Assembly: GCA_000499405.2 (NCBI GenBank)
Contig: HG738139.1
Location: 4,121,561-4,185,560 of the forward strand
Source: Onchocerca volvulus
Taxonomy: Eukaryota; Nematoda; Chromadorea; Rhabditida; Onchocercidae
Length of the DNA stretch: 64,000 nucleotides
Direction of reading: 5' to 3'
Below the pieces are notes generated by a model. The model worked only from the letters and a program-made list of their open reading frames with translations. It searched no databases and had not been told where the DNA came from. Of this stretch, positions 18,486 to 31,690 are shown in pieces (within the stretch, counting starts at the first letter, position 1; each line of letters begins with the position of its first letter). A program made the position numbers and the translations under genes.

Positions 18486-21400
18486 TCAAACAACACCACT
18501 GTCAGCCAAGCTGTCCAGTATCCTCAAACACCGCTCTTGTTCTGGAAAACAAAAGTTTCTGGTAATAATAATCAGATCGCAATTGCTATTATATTTCATA
18601 CTGAAAAAAAAAATGTTGCCTATAAATCTAAGAATATTAAATTTATTATACTAAGGTTAACAACAGATTAACCTTCTTCAGAAGCACAACCGATGCATTC
18701 TTTAGGATTATGCGAATGTTCGATGCCGGAAATATTCTGAACTTGATTCTCTAAAAAATTTGCTTTCTCTGTTGTGGAAGGAATTACATGTTGATCAGCC
18801 GTCGTGAAATTAGTGTTTGTTTGCAGAGCTAAGCAATATCCATCATTATAACCTTGTTTATAGGCTTTCTAAAAAACACTTGCATTCAATGAGAAAATTT
18901 TTTGTAGAGGGATTTCTTTAGATGAAGACAAAATTAAGATTACGAGCGTAACTGAATTTTGAAAAGGAAAAGAGAAAAAACGATGGCAAGAGAAAGAAAT
19001 AAGTAAGATCATTCTATTATTACTAAAAAAGAGACATACTGAAGTATAAATTGCTAAATCAGTTGTATATTGCGTTGCATACTGCTTTATCGTTTCTTCT
19101 AATGAATTTATTGTTTGTAAAAGCCTGCAAGATAACTTGAAGAATCAGTACTTATTTCTAACTTCAAAAATTCTCAAAACAACATGAAAGAATGAAACAA
19201 CATGAAAAAATTAACGAAAATTAATGACAACCCATTACCTGCAAACATTCCAAGCATGCTCGTTCTGCATCTTGATGATTTCTCCATATAAATTCTCTTC
19301 GACTTTGTTCTCTTTCGTAGTAGTCAATAAATCGTTTAATTCGAGGATTGTTGACGCTCCATCTTTGTATCTCGTTTCATAATCCTTTTAAAGAATAATT
19401 CACAATTGATTAGAAAGTGAAAATTTATCAATCAAAATTGTAGCAGCTCAAATTAAATGATGAGTAAGGTAATCACCCTGCTGAATTGTTCCAGTGCTCT
19501 AATGGTATCAATTTTAGATGCACAAGCAGAGGAAAAAGCTGAATTATTGTATTCATTGGGCAAAATACTTTTTGCTGATGTACATATGCGTTGTAAAAAG
19601 CTTTTCGGTTTAACAGGCGCATCATTTATGGACTCTGGTTGACTGAAAGACACGATATCGACCTGAAACGACATGCAATAATGATAAATAAATGAAGGAT
19701 TTCTAAAAAAATTTATTTAGATGAAGACAAGTGAAAATTACGAGTGTACCTGAATGTTCAAAACAAGAAATAAGAAAAAAAGAATGACAAGAGAAGGAAA
19801 TAAATGAACATTGTATTGTCATTAAAATTTATCAGTATCTTTTTATTTATTTATCATCACTCTTTTCATTTATTTATCATTATCTGATAGAGATGATAAT
19901 CTTTTTTCGAAAATTGAAAAAGTAATTTTATAACCTGTCTTAATTCCGCGGATTCGTCCAAAATTAGATCACTATCAGGACGGTTAAAAGAAGCAGATGA
20001 ATTCTGAGGTGAAAACCATCTTTCAGCATCATCAAGCATATCATAATCTGAACCATTTAACGGTGGAAAAAATGAATCCTCCGTTTGGACATCTTGATTC
20101 GCATAATGAGCCCTAGAGCAGTAATAAGTTGACAAAGAAATCTACAACAAATGAAGGAAAAAAAAAAGATACAAAAGATACATGAAGTGAGAAAAAATGC
20201 ACTTTTTGCAAAATAAAATAATGATACTTAATGGTATTATCGAAACAGTACCCGTTGATAAGATCCATGAATACTCGAGAGTACAATTTCGCCCAGTGTC
20301 CCTTCGTGTCGCCCAGTTCATTTCCATTAGCAACAAGCCATTTACGAACATAATCAACAATCCGCACATCAGGAATTTCACCACGTAATCTGGACGCTTC
20401 CAAAGCCGCTATTACTAATCCATTCTCAAAACACGGCTGACTTGAATGACTAATCCTTAACAGACAAAAATCAACTAAAAATATTAAAACTATCAGTTGT
20501 TTAGTACAATGCATCTCGTAGTTGAGGAATAAGAATATACAGGATATAGTAAAGTGTCAATCTACTTTAAAATCATGATGTCAATAATAAATCTATTCCA
20601 TTCAATTTATGTTCTGGTCACGTCATAGGTCGTGCTGATCTCTCTGGCTTTAATCAGCCAAAGAATAGCGACAAAACGTCAAAGAATATTTTCGTTTTTA
20701 GTTTATTTGAAGCTTGAACAATATTCAGCTGTGTTTTAGTATTCTACATTGTCATTAGTTGTTTAGGTCAGATTTCAGGAAGGCAAAAAAAATAAAAAAA
20801 TAACTAGATGGAAGTGTTTTCACGAGCAGGACAAAAATTTTGTAGGAAGCAATAAAAATTTCTTACCGTGCTTCCTTATCGATGAAAGATACGAGTAGAT
20901 TCCAAAAACTGAACACCATGTAACTAGGTTGTGCAAATACTAATGGTGGTAGAATAGCCAAATTGGGAGTACCATATTTTTGTCCATGAGATGTATACAA
21001 TTCCGACCATTTTGCTGCTCCTAATAACAGCACCTAAATGAATTGTTTAATCAAAAAACTGATTAAAATAATACCAAAATAATATATTGATATCAATATA
21101 ATAAGTTAAATCAAAATGACACCGCATACAGTATTATAAACCGTGCAATATTCACCAAACATACTTTTGCATCAATTCTGCTAAGCGATGACAATGTAAA
21201 TGATTGTAAATCATCGCCAGAAGCCTCCATCGGTATATTTTTCAGAAAAATATCCAAGAAGGAAGCTGAAACTGATGAGCATTTATAGTTCTATGGCTTA
21301 TAAACTAAACTAAGCGATATAAAATTTTCCACTCTAAATTACAGCAATTATAATGATATAGATTAAAAACACATATCCAAATATTACAGTAATCATATAG

Positions 21401-23224
21401 TCATTCGTTAAATTCACTTACCGTTATTACGCACATCACTGTTATAAATTAACAACCATAATAAATTAATCAAAAAATCATTTTTATTCGCTAAAGTGAC
21501 AAGTCCTGAAAAATTAAAAAACTGCATAAACAGATAATAATATAATATGCAACTTTCTTAGTAACATGGATATTTTTATAGGCTTTGTGGAAACTAAGCG
21601 ATAAAACCATTAATAAGGCCAATTTTATGTCGAACGGGAAAACAAACAAAGTAAAACAGTTTTAATAAAAAATATCCCAGTTTTGCGAGAAAATCACACA
21701 AAGAGCATAAAAAATGAAAAGTCTTCAAAATGATTATTTGAAAAAGCGCACCAGAGAATATCAAACAAATCCTACAAAATTCAAATTATAATAATACAAA
21801 AATAAAAGGAATCATTATAAATGAATAAAAAAAAAAAGCAATTCTCACTGTTGATTTCGGTCTGTTCCATACTATACGTTTCATGACTATTAGGCAACGA
21901 ATTTACTGAAACCATGAATGATTTAGAACGAGATGTGGAAACACCGTTACACGCGGTATACAAACGCTCTCCTACCTAAAATGCATCATCATCAGTTCTC
22001 ACAACAACTGATTTCAGTTTCAAAACAGTTAGACCTTATTCAACTGTTCTGAATAAAAAGCTCAATCTTTATTATTTTAGAAAAAATGCATTATTCCCAT
22101 TTCAAATAATGATGTCTTCCATATTTTGAGTATAATTAGCAACAAAATTTCCGAAATGAGATCAATAACTTAATCCTCTGAATTACTGAATGGAAGAGAT
22201 ACCAATTGTGTTGTGGAGTTAGATAATTTGACTCTACTGAAATGCTGAAGTAGTGTACGCAGTATGAGCGTTTCAAGCACAAAAATAGCAGCAAGTAGAG
22301 ATGATACAGGTGATGCTTTGTGAAAAATATCGAATGCAATTGAATAACTAATAAATGCCAAATCCTCGTATATCCTACTTCCTTTTTCCTAAAATATAAA
22401 AATTTAAAAAAAAAAATATTAGATATATATAATTTAAGAGAGGAACGAAAAAAAAAAAAAGAAAACGAAACAATAAAAAAAACAAATTATAAAAGTGATT
22501 TACTGTGTTGTGTAGGAGAAGGAATGTATCACCCATGCTGCGGAATAAAATACCTTTAGCAAACGACTGGAAGTGATCCAGAGATGGAGTACGTGGAAGT
22601 TCCATCACTTCCCTGATTAAAGCATCCAATCTGTAATGAAATAAATAATTAGTTATTTCCTTCTTATTTCGTTTTTGCTGTGTTATTATTAAAATATTTC
22701 TGGGATTATCGAAAGGATACAATAGAATAGATATTATAGTCAAGGCAAATCTTTTGTCCCATGAAATAGTGGAACAAAGTATGAACTCACTCAAGTATAT
22801 AACTGAAAATTTTGGCAGTATGCACAGTTCCAACATCGAACGAAAGCTTCAACGAATGCCTGATTCGTCCACTCAAAACCAAAACTAAAGTTTTGAAACG
22901 TCCTTCGTTTTCTGGGAAATTTTGTCCCTGAAAATAAAAGAAAAATAAACACGTTCCAATAAAATGCTAAGTATCAAATTCAAAATGTAGCTTTAAACTG
23001 AACAGGAACCAAAACTTTCATTATATCTCATTTTTCTGCGAGATATATTGGTATATAAAGCATTACTTTTGCGAAATATCTCTTTATATTTCATGATATT
23101 CAATGCATTTTCAGGAAAAAATTACCTTTAACATAAAGTATGCTCTATTCAGCCAAACCGTATCATTAAATAATGGACTCAGAATTTTTGCTGTTTCTTG
23201 TTCCATTTCTTGCAATAATTTCAT
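18486..23224 (-). CDS. unrecognised 692-residue helical protein
   Basis: Fifteen exons in transcript order: 23224-23126, 22927-22791, 22630-22504, 22388-22203, 21975-21849, 21505-21422, 21265-21165, 21033-20867, 20455-20252, 20112-19935, 19662-19477, 19384-19239, 19124-19040, 18868-18673, 18541-18486. All phases close. Residues 1-410 look like an alpha-helical repeat (ARM/HEAT-like) region, with segments such as LLLGAAKWSELY and YMVFSFWNLLVSFID. Residues about 411-470 are acidic and likely disordered. About 535-605 is heptad-like and may form a coiled coil. Near the C-terminus is HSHNPKECIGC (His660, His662, Cys667, Cys670), a possible metal site. There is no signal peptide or clear membrane span. 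I do not recognise the family and assign no function. An acceptor (AAATTTTAG) lies 18 nt upstream of the ATG. Confidence 0.82.
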
Positions 23225-25883
23225 GTCTCGTTTTAACTGATTCTAAAATTTAGATGTAGCTTTATTAATCTTATTATATCAGTGATACAGTCCTAGAAGT
23301 GCAAGTTAATTTACATTTCCTAAAAAAATAGATATGATAATGATTGTGATATGATTATATACTATCGCTTCTATTGTCCTATCTATCAATATTCATTATC
23401 AATTAATCATCATTATTTCATCTCTAGCAATCTTCTCAATTTAACAAATTTCCTAATAATTTTCATGGAATGAAACCAACAGTCTTGGAAGCGGTGGAAG
23501 TTTTCGTTAATTGAAACATCGTACTATCCACAATAATTCCTATTAATAAAATAATTATTATGACGTGACAAATATATAATTCCAATATTACTATAGCCAA
23601 TGCAGTCGATAGTCAATACAATACTGCTGTTGGCAATACGACGTTATAAAAAAAGGAGTACACGTAACTTTCCAAACGAATTCATAAAACACTATTAGGC
23701 ATATGTTATCATGTTTCGCTATTATGTCTTGTCATGTACCAAATGAATCAGAATCAAAAAAATAAATAAATACAAAAATGATCTTAGAGATTTTAATAAA
23801 AAAAGAAAAGTTAGAGCGTACTTGGAATAACATTAATAATTTTAATCGTAAAAGGAGAAATGGTAAAAAGAATGTGAGCAAAGATTTGATTTACTCTCTT
23901 GAATACTATTTGGGATAGTTTTCTCAATCATCCTATAATACAACATGGAATGTGCAAATATGTCAAAATGAGACGAATAAAATGTAAAATATCTAACTTT
24001 ATCTTATAACAGTTTCAAAAACGAAGCAGAAGAATATGTATGGTATTAGATGTAAAAAATAGAAGAAATAAGTCTTCATCGATCACTATATACATGCAAG
24101 TTCCCCAACCAAAAATCAAAGTGATGAACTTCAAATGCGAAGCCTTCACCCCTCCGATCTCTTGATACAAAAATTGCTTTCACTATATTTGTTGTTTGTA
24201 TTTTGATTGAGAATAGCAACTGTGACGGAGTCGTAGTGAAAAATCGTCGTCTCATACAATTTCTTAGTGAAATTTCAGAATGGAATTCGAACTTTGTACT
24301 TGGCAATTACAATTTATATCTTATTTTCAAGCCAATATATTTTCAAGACACGTGAAAACATGATTAAGGTAACATGAAGAACGTAAGGAATGAAATCTTA
24401 TTGCCTTAATCAGTAATACGAAAATTAAATGAAAAATTGTAAACTAAAACAAAAACAAAATTTTATTTACCAAATCAATAAAAATGCACTAATATTATAA
24501 TTTCTACCTTACTGTAAAAACATATACAAACAAAATTTTGTAATGCACTCACGTCCGTTACGTAAGAAGAAAGAAGAATTACCGTATATCTATTAACACC
24601 TACAGAAGGTATCGTGACGTATAACTGCTTCTAAACTGGATGTTGAAAGAATTTCTTTCTTTTAATTGTTTTTAACCAGATAACAATTACTTTCAATGAG
24701 TTTATTAATTATTGTATGTAAATTTTGTTGTATTTATCATGAGTAATTAGCTAATTTGGAAATAAACTAAAAAAAAATTTACAATTACAATGAATTTTTT
24801 TTTGATAGTTATTTTATTCTCAACAACCTAAAAATTGATTTCTAGGGAAGTTTTTGAAATGATTGTTACTTCGATTTATAACAAATTTCAGAAATAAAAG
24901 AATAAAATATAAAATAATTTGAAAAAATTTGTTCGACAGCTATTGACCAAAATCGGCAAATAAATGACAATAAATATTGTAATTTTTTGTATCTAATAAT
25001 ATTGAATAGGGAAAAGTCATATGAATGTAATTAAAAATCATAATATTTAATCAAAAACTATAATAAATCGGAAGTTTTATTTTAAATACTATTTGAAATT
25101 ATTTAATAACATCATTTAACCGATGAGTAAGAAAGAAAAATTAATGCAAGTCATTTAATAAGAATTTTAATTTAGATCATATACCATAATCTGATCGACT
25201 AAAGTATTCAAGATTAATTACCAGGATAGTTTATGATTTTATCATATGTTGATTGATTTATCGATTGATGTTGCAGATAAGAATTCATTGATCTGTGAAA
25301 TATTTGCTTCATATTTCGCAGATTAGTTCTGCTTATTCTGGTCTTTCACGTTATCTTTATCCTACGTACGAGAAAGAGAACGTGGATTAAACGTGAATTA
25401 GAAATTAGCGACTTGAAGCGTTAATTTTATTTGCAACTACAACATATCATATTTCTATGATGTTGAAATGTTTGAAGTTAATACATGAAAAAAAAAAATT
25501 ATTATTTTTGTAAATAAATAACGAAATAAATATTTGTCTAAAAAACTCGATATACAGTAGTTAAGCATATTTCACGTAATATTACTTATTGAAACACGCA
25601 AAAATGATATTACTTACACGTTCAAGCATTTTCTCCTTTTTTTTAGCCTTTCATCTATTTCTTGTAGTTTTTGTTTACTAATTAATTATCTATTTCATTC
25701 TTGTCTTGCCAACTTTATTGCTTTTTTTTCTTTCCTCTTGTCTATTTATTGTTGGCTAGCGAAATTTGTTTTTGTTTTGGATTGCTTAACTTTTGTTGTT
25801 TACAATTCTTGACATTTAATTATTAGAATTGATTTTATTAAAATTGAAGTCTTTTTAAATGCCAACTTCACCGGAATGTTATC
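23225..25883. other. intergenic AT-rich DNA upstream of the 692-residue gene
   Basis: Apart from the open segment at 24128-24355, I see only AT-rich sequence with no exon chain. The proximal part (23245-23700) is more complex and may hold promoter sequence. No TATA box or other specific element can be defended. Confidence 0.4.
24128..24355 (+). pseudogene. coding-like open segment of unknown origin
   Basis: A plus-strand frame is open for 75 codons from 24128 to a TGA at 24353-24355, with no ATG. It has coding-like composition, including LIENSNCDGVVVKNRRLIQF and ISEWNSNFVLGNY. It is GC-richer than its surroundings. A neighbouring frame (24072-24206) is also open and coding-like, which could mean a frameshifted relic. 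No splice sites are convincing. It could also be conserved noncoding DNA or a chance ORF. Confidence 0.25.
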
Positions 25884-28178
25884 TTAATTTCGTTTACTGA
25901 TATTTTCGAATTCTTCGTTTGCTTCTTCATTTTCTCCTTCGTCTTCTTCTTCCTGCTCTTTATTTCAACAAAATAGAAATATTAGTTATTTCAATTCTAA
26001 ATATTGTTTATCGATTAATGCTAATAGAATGTTAGCAAAAAAATTTTTTTTTTGTTAATTTAAAATGTAATCAGAAGTTTTTCGAAAAAATTTTAACATT
26101 TTTCGAATGTTTTATATCGAAAATTTCATTTTTTTTTTTCAAATAATTTATCAAAAATGATAGTAGTTTTAGAAGCCATTGAATTATTATTATATTTTTT
26201 CTAAATTAATTTATCAATGGTTTTAGTTTTAAATATCATCGAATTACGGTTATAATGAAAGCGATTCAACCGTTTCATACATTTTAGGAGATATTCATGT
26301 GATATTGTAATTCAGATGGAATGAATTTCATTAAAATGAAACAATTTGTTTACTTTACAGACAGCATATTTTGATATGTTATCAGTGATAAGAGATAACA
26401 ATGATCAATTGTTGTAAAGCAAATATTACAGTATACGATAAAAAACTTAATTTAAAACATTTGAAATGGTATCTTTAAACTAATTATACCATTTTTGAAC
26501 TTCTATATATTGCTCTTTATCATTAATATTTTCATTATCATTTACATTTGACGATATTTGATAAGTTTTTTTCTGACATATATTATCTAATTTCAATTTC
26601 TCTTCAATCTCCTTATTATTTCTCATACATGTCAACTTATTTCCAGAAAAAATTTTTAAAAAAAAATTAAAAGTTTTATTTTTGTAAATGAAAAGAAGTC
26701 AGCTTATGTCATCATGATTATGAAGTGATAAGAGAAAATGTATTGATCGCATTTTGTTCTCAGTTTTTTCCATATCATACTGAAATATTACACGAATAAT
26801 TAATACTTAATGATATTTCGCAAATTTTTTAAATAACAAGCAAATACATTTTAAAATTTATTGATTATAAAAATATTAAGCTTTATTTTACTGACCTTTG
26901 CTCAAAAATTAATTCTAATTAAACTTAAATTACAAATGCCTCCCATTGTAAATTTCAGAATAACAGTATCACTGGATGGATATAAGTAGATGAAAAAGGA
27001 TAATATTAAAAATAAACTTAAAATAACAAATCAAAATCAAACGAGTAGTTACTTAAAAAAGAAAAAAAAAAAAAAACCTTTTGGTTACATCTGATCAAAT
27101 GTTCAAATAAATTACTGCGACATCTCAATTTCCAATATCTATTTCACTTAAAAAAAAAAAAAGAGAAAAAAAAAGGAAAAATATATTTCAAATACTCAAT
27201 TATCTATATTTAGGTTATCATTCTTTGTTTGATACATGAAATACTGAAATACTTGAAACTTTTTTTGTAATGTTAAAATTTTTACTAATTATGAATTACA
27301 TTTATTGCAAAAATATTATAGAAATCAAAAAAAACCTCCAAACAGCTTTCTTTCATTTAGTCTAAAAAAAAATAGCAACAATTAAGTCTAAAATTTTAAA
27401 CCGAGTTTTCGAAAAATTAGAAAATTCAAATTTACATTTTCATTTTATTTTCCAAAAATTTCAAACGATGATTCATTTAATTTTTTGTATTTTAATCTTA
27501 ATATAGCATGAAATCAACATATTAAAACATTAATGAATAAATAAAGCAATTAATTATTATCCGTAATGCTATAAGAAATCAATTTACTCAAAACTTGGTG
27601 AAGAAAATCGAAAATAAATATAAATATATTTTGGAAAAATAATTTTTGTCAACATTGTATTGCGAAAATTTCACCATTTACTAATTTTCTTCAAAAAATC
27701 TACATTATTCTCCTAATTCATATAACTGATGTTAACAGTGATTTAATCCAGTTATATTTCTGAAATTTTAAAATTAATAGATGACATATATAAAAGTTGG
27801 AATGGAATGGTCACATAAATAGCAATAATAAATAATCACTTGGAATGTCAACAAATAACATTTTAATAAATTTAAAGTTACATTGTATATCGAATTTTGT
27901 GACTATTTATTTATAACTTCAATAAATTGCCATTTTATAAATTAATCTACAATAAGCAATGTGACCTACTTTAAATGGTAAGATCAAGTAATTAATTAGT
28001 AATTAACTAACACCAATAATTGTTATAAGAAATTATTGAACTGTTAGGCATTTTTCATGGCATTGTAGTAGAAATTCTTAACATAATTTTATCAAAATTA
28101 AGGCGATGATTGTCATTAAAGTTATGAAAAAATGATAATAGCATGAAACCTGTTGTAGTTGATCAAATCAATTTCCAT
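25884..28178 (-). CDS. small four-exon gene, 90-residue acidic-tailed protein
   Basis: Exons in transcript order: 28178-28150, 27114-27078, 26635-26501, 25955-25884. Phases close to 90 residues. The first exon has an acceptor (TTTTAAG) 12 nt before the ATG. The N-terminal half is helical (NLFEHLIRCNQKLTCMRNN, then KEIEEKLKL). The C-terminus is strongly acidic (QEEEDEGENEEANEEF) and ends ISKRN. The acceptor of the second exon and the donor of the third (GTTCAA) are weak. The last join is one of two phase-compatible choices. If that intron is not spliced, the third exon reads through to a stop shortly after its donor. No family is recognised, and the exon count is provisional. Confidence 0.45.
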
Positions 28179-28190
28179 CTGCTTTTGCTG

Positions 28191-29447
28191 CTTAAAAGAA
28201 TAACATTTATCAAAATATACGTAAATTATTTCCCAATTTTCCACTACAGTGAAATTTTACATTTAAATGCTGAATATATTAATTTCATTAAGTGCTAACT
28301 ACAGTGTTGTAATAAAATAAAATAACATTATTAAGGTAAAAGAATATAAAATGAAAAAAAAATGGAATCAATAAAAACTTATTATCAAATTAATTCATTT
28401 TAGTATGAAGTTTTTATTCATTTTAGTAAAAATATAATAACTAATACTCCTAAATTTCATTTTGAATGTAGCCGAAGTCTTTGCTAATTGATAAAATAAA
28501 GGTAAGGAAAAAATTTCTCATCTTTGGGAATCAGTAATATTTCGAATTGTTGATTTTGAAATATGAAAAAAAAAAATGATCTGATAATAAGGATCAAAGA
28601 ATAAATGATAATTAAATACATTGTCAAGAAAAAAAGTAGATGGCATAGAAAAAGTTCCTTATAATATTTAAAAAAACTAAAAATGTTAACTTTTAAATTT
28701 TCTAGCACAAAAGTCTTTAAAAACAATTATTCTTTGTAAAATTACCTATTTCTGATGTTTTCTAGAAGATTCGTCTTGTGATATCATTTTAAAAATTTTT
28801 GAGATGATAATTTTGTTAATAATCTGATTATTTGAAGCATCGTACTGGGCATTTAAAAAAAACTAAAAATGTTAGTTTTAAAATTTTTTAATATAAATAA
28901 TATAAACGTTATAAAATTTAATACATATTTTATAACATTTATGTTTTAAAGTTTAAAAGAGATATCTACTAGTCAGTTAATCTGCTTTTTAAATTTAATG
29001 ACTTATTTATCATTTCTTTCTCTTAAAATAAAATAACACAACTTCACCATTCTTTTATAAGCTATCTTTTCTTTATCCATGTTTTCTTATGTAAATCATA
29101 TTTGATAAAATCATATTTTATGTACATGAAAGCCTTTAAAAACAATTATTTATTTTTTCTAAAAAAGAGAGGTAAAAGTGATATTCAGTAAATTCCTCTT
29201 CGTAATTTCAGTAAATTATGGAAAAAAATTAAAAACAAATATTCGGTTATTGATTTCATCATAGATTTTAGAATTTCGATTTTAACGTTTTTCAGATATA
29301 TCATCTGTCGCTGCATTTTTTGCTTGAAATTTCCTAAACAAACACAATGTCGTAATAAATAATGATAAATAAAGCAGTTTTGGAATTCATGCATTGATAG
29401 ATTTGGAAACGAAATTTATAAATTGATTTTTTCTTATCATTAATAAA
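28191..29447. other. AT-rich intergenic DNA
   Basis: No gene model can be supported. On the minus strand a few short open pieces follow possible acceptors (for example near 29240-29310 and 28745-28790), but they could not be chained in phase to a neighbour. Confidence 0.35.
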
Positions 29448-29475
29448 CTAGCTGTCCACGTGGCCGTGTCCAGCC
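29448..29475 (-). mobile_element. Helitron 3' terminus (hairpin plus CTAG)
   Basis: Read on the minus strand, a short palindrome (CCACGTGG) is followed within a few nt by CTAG at 29451-29448 and then T. Helitrons end in CTRR preceded by a small hairpin and insert between A and T, so this fits a 3' end. It lies about 280 nt past the helicase remnant. Confidence 0.65.
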
Positions 29476-31690
29476 AGTCTATATAAATAGAAATGTAAAT
29501 GTTCGTTTGTTCAAAATCTTAAATCTCCGAAATTTCTTAAACCCGCAAATTATCTATATTAATTCAAAATCTACGATCCCCCAAAGTTCTTACCAACTGC
29601 TTCGAAATTTTGACGCAACGTTGTTTTCGAATACGCCCATGTTTTTATATGCTTTTTATATACGCGCGTTACTGTAACTCAGTTTAGTTAAATGGAAAAA
29701 AAGAGAAGGAGCACGTTTCTAATGTTGGGGAAAATTAATTTCACAATACTTGTGGGTATATATTGTTTGTGTAGATATAGAGATTGTCTGGTTGTCGATT
29801 CTTGAATACGCAACTATAATTGTTCATGTGAGAAACAATCGGCCTCTAGATCTAAACTTCATAATTCCAAAGATTTGCCCTGAGTTTTGTTGATGGTAAA
29901 TGTGGATGCCAATCGAATTGGGAATTGAATCTTTTAAACTGAAGTGATATATTCATTAAAATCATAGGAAAGCGAGAAATAAGGATATCTTCACCTCTGA
30001 AAGGTCTTGTCAAGATTGTTGCCTCCACCACATTGCTTATTAATTTTTTTACTGCAATCTCCGTGTCGTTGCAAAGTTTTGGCTGGTTGGTATTCAGCAA
30101 CATGTTAATTGGCATGCCAGTTTTCAATTGCAACACGTGCGGTGGCATCCCTGACAGATCGAGCGAATTCAAAAATTCTGTTGGATAATTAACCGCTTCA
30201 ACCTGTTTTCACAACATTTCGATGGACTAGTATGTGACTACCTCGTTTTGAATGTTGGACTAAATAATACTGTCAAGTTCATCGATGTCTTTGTTCCTGG
30301 CCGCAAGAATAGTTCGATCACTCAGCCAATCGTGATTCTTATAATTGGTTTGAATATAAGAAACAATTCTTCTTTTGATATCACTAAATTGCAGAAGTTA
30401 TGATGCAATGAAATTCATCCCGAGTCAAGTCAACCGCTTCCTTTCCATTCTCAATTTCCAGTAACTAATGTGAGATTATCTCAGCTGATTGATCTTTTTG
30501 CAGTTGGACACGTCAATTTATTGCTAATTCTAGCGTCTTTATGTTCGCCACAAAGTAGAGTATTTCAGGCAAGCATTTATTTCATTCGTTGGTGTCGACT
30601 GAAGAATTGCAGATAATATTTGCCTGAACTCTCTTCCAAGCAACATTAATGCGTTCTCAAATGGTCTGGTATTTCCATGCAAATCTTGCAATGATCGATC
30701 AAGAGCTCGGCCGATTTTTTTCGCTTCATTTTACATTCATTCTTAACAATAAATTTAAATTTCTGCAAAACTTTTCCCATGCCGGATGCTTCGAAAATAT
30801 TGCAGGTGAGAATTTTTAATTGCATGCTCAATGACAATTTCAAAGCATAATGAACAGTTCTTCCACCTGTTAACAATGTTCCATCTTTTCAGACAAGAGC
30901 TAAGGCAAGAGTTAAAGTTTTGTCATTTTGGGTCGAATTGCTGCCAGAATCAATCTAATTAAGAAAGTTTTATCAGTTCTTTCTGGCGCATCTAGAAAGA
31001 AAATTTCTCCAACTTCCTTACTGACAGTTCCATTATTTAATCGTAAATATCTTATTACTCAAACGTTAACTTAGGAATATTCCATTGCACACATGACAAA
31101 AGATCAGTCGTATTGTACTTGGACAAAAAAAGAGCAGATCGATTCGGTGGTGGCATTCATAATTGATTGAAAACATTGTTCGCGATTTGCAAGCATAAAA
31201 CTTATTGTTAACGTTTCGTCGTAGATTTCTGCTGTGATATCCTTGTTCATATTTGAATTTTCGTTGCGTATTCGATGGAGAACATCTTCAGCCATGTGCG
31301 ATTGAGATTTCTCCCATAACTCTGCTGGAGATGGAAGAGAGCAGAGACTAATATGATTGCAAACAATGCACGAATTTGATTTGGATGCGACTTGTTGCAT
31401 GCGTCATTAATGCATACAACCCAAAGTTGATTGTTCTTCAATAAACTCAGAGCTTGACATGCATTGCGAAAAGTGGCATGTGTCATGTCGTTGACAATTT
31501 TCAATTGCTGGAAGAACGTTGGACAAGGTACATTTATCAACAACATGCGAAGAAAGAAGCATTCATCTTGATTGGAATGCACGTGAAAAGTCTTCCTATC
31601 GTAGTTTCTTTGAATATGCCAGCTTGTCCTTAAATCAATCGATGATGAACTGAAAACGTTGTTTCAAAATGAACAATGAACATTTACGAC
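29448..31690 (-). mobile_element. decayed Helitron (helicase portion)
   Basis: The minus strand carries broken pieces of a Helitron PIF1-like helicase in the right order. From the 5' side: DECFFLRMLLINVPCPTFFQ and HPNQIRALFAIIL (31.3-31.6 kb), HMAEDVLHRIRNEN (31.2-31.3 kb), the Walker A region at 30.95-31.03 kb, ASGMGKVLQKFKFIVKNEC at 30.7-30.8 kb, and [20 protein letters not shown] with [13 protein letters not shown] at 29.85-30.2 kb. A last remnant before a stop lies near 29.73 kb. At least two frameshifts and several stops interrupt it. The Walker A and B residues are lost. No Rep nuclease part is seen, so the 5' end is missing or unrecognisable. Helitrons transpose by rolling-circle replication; this copy cannot encode an active helicase. 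Confidence 0.88.

Noticed and set aside
22375..22836. 153-codon minus-strand ORF
   Set aside because: It begins in intron sequence, runs through the real exon at 22504-22630 in another reading context, and ends in a poly-Phe stretch. The spliced model explains the region better.
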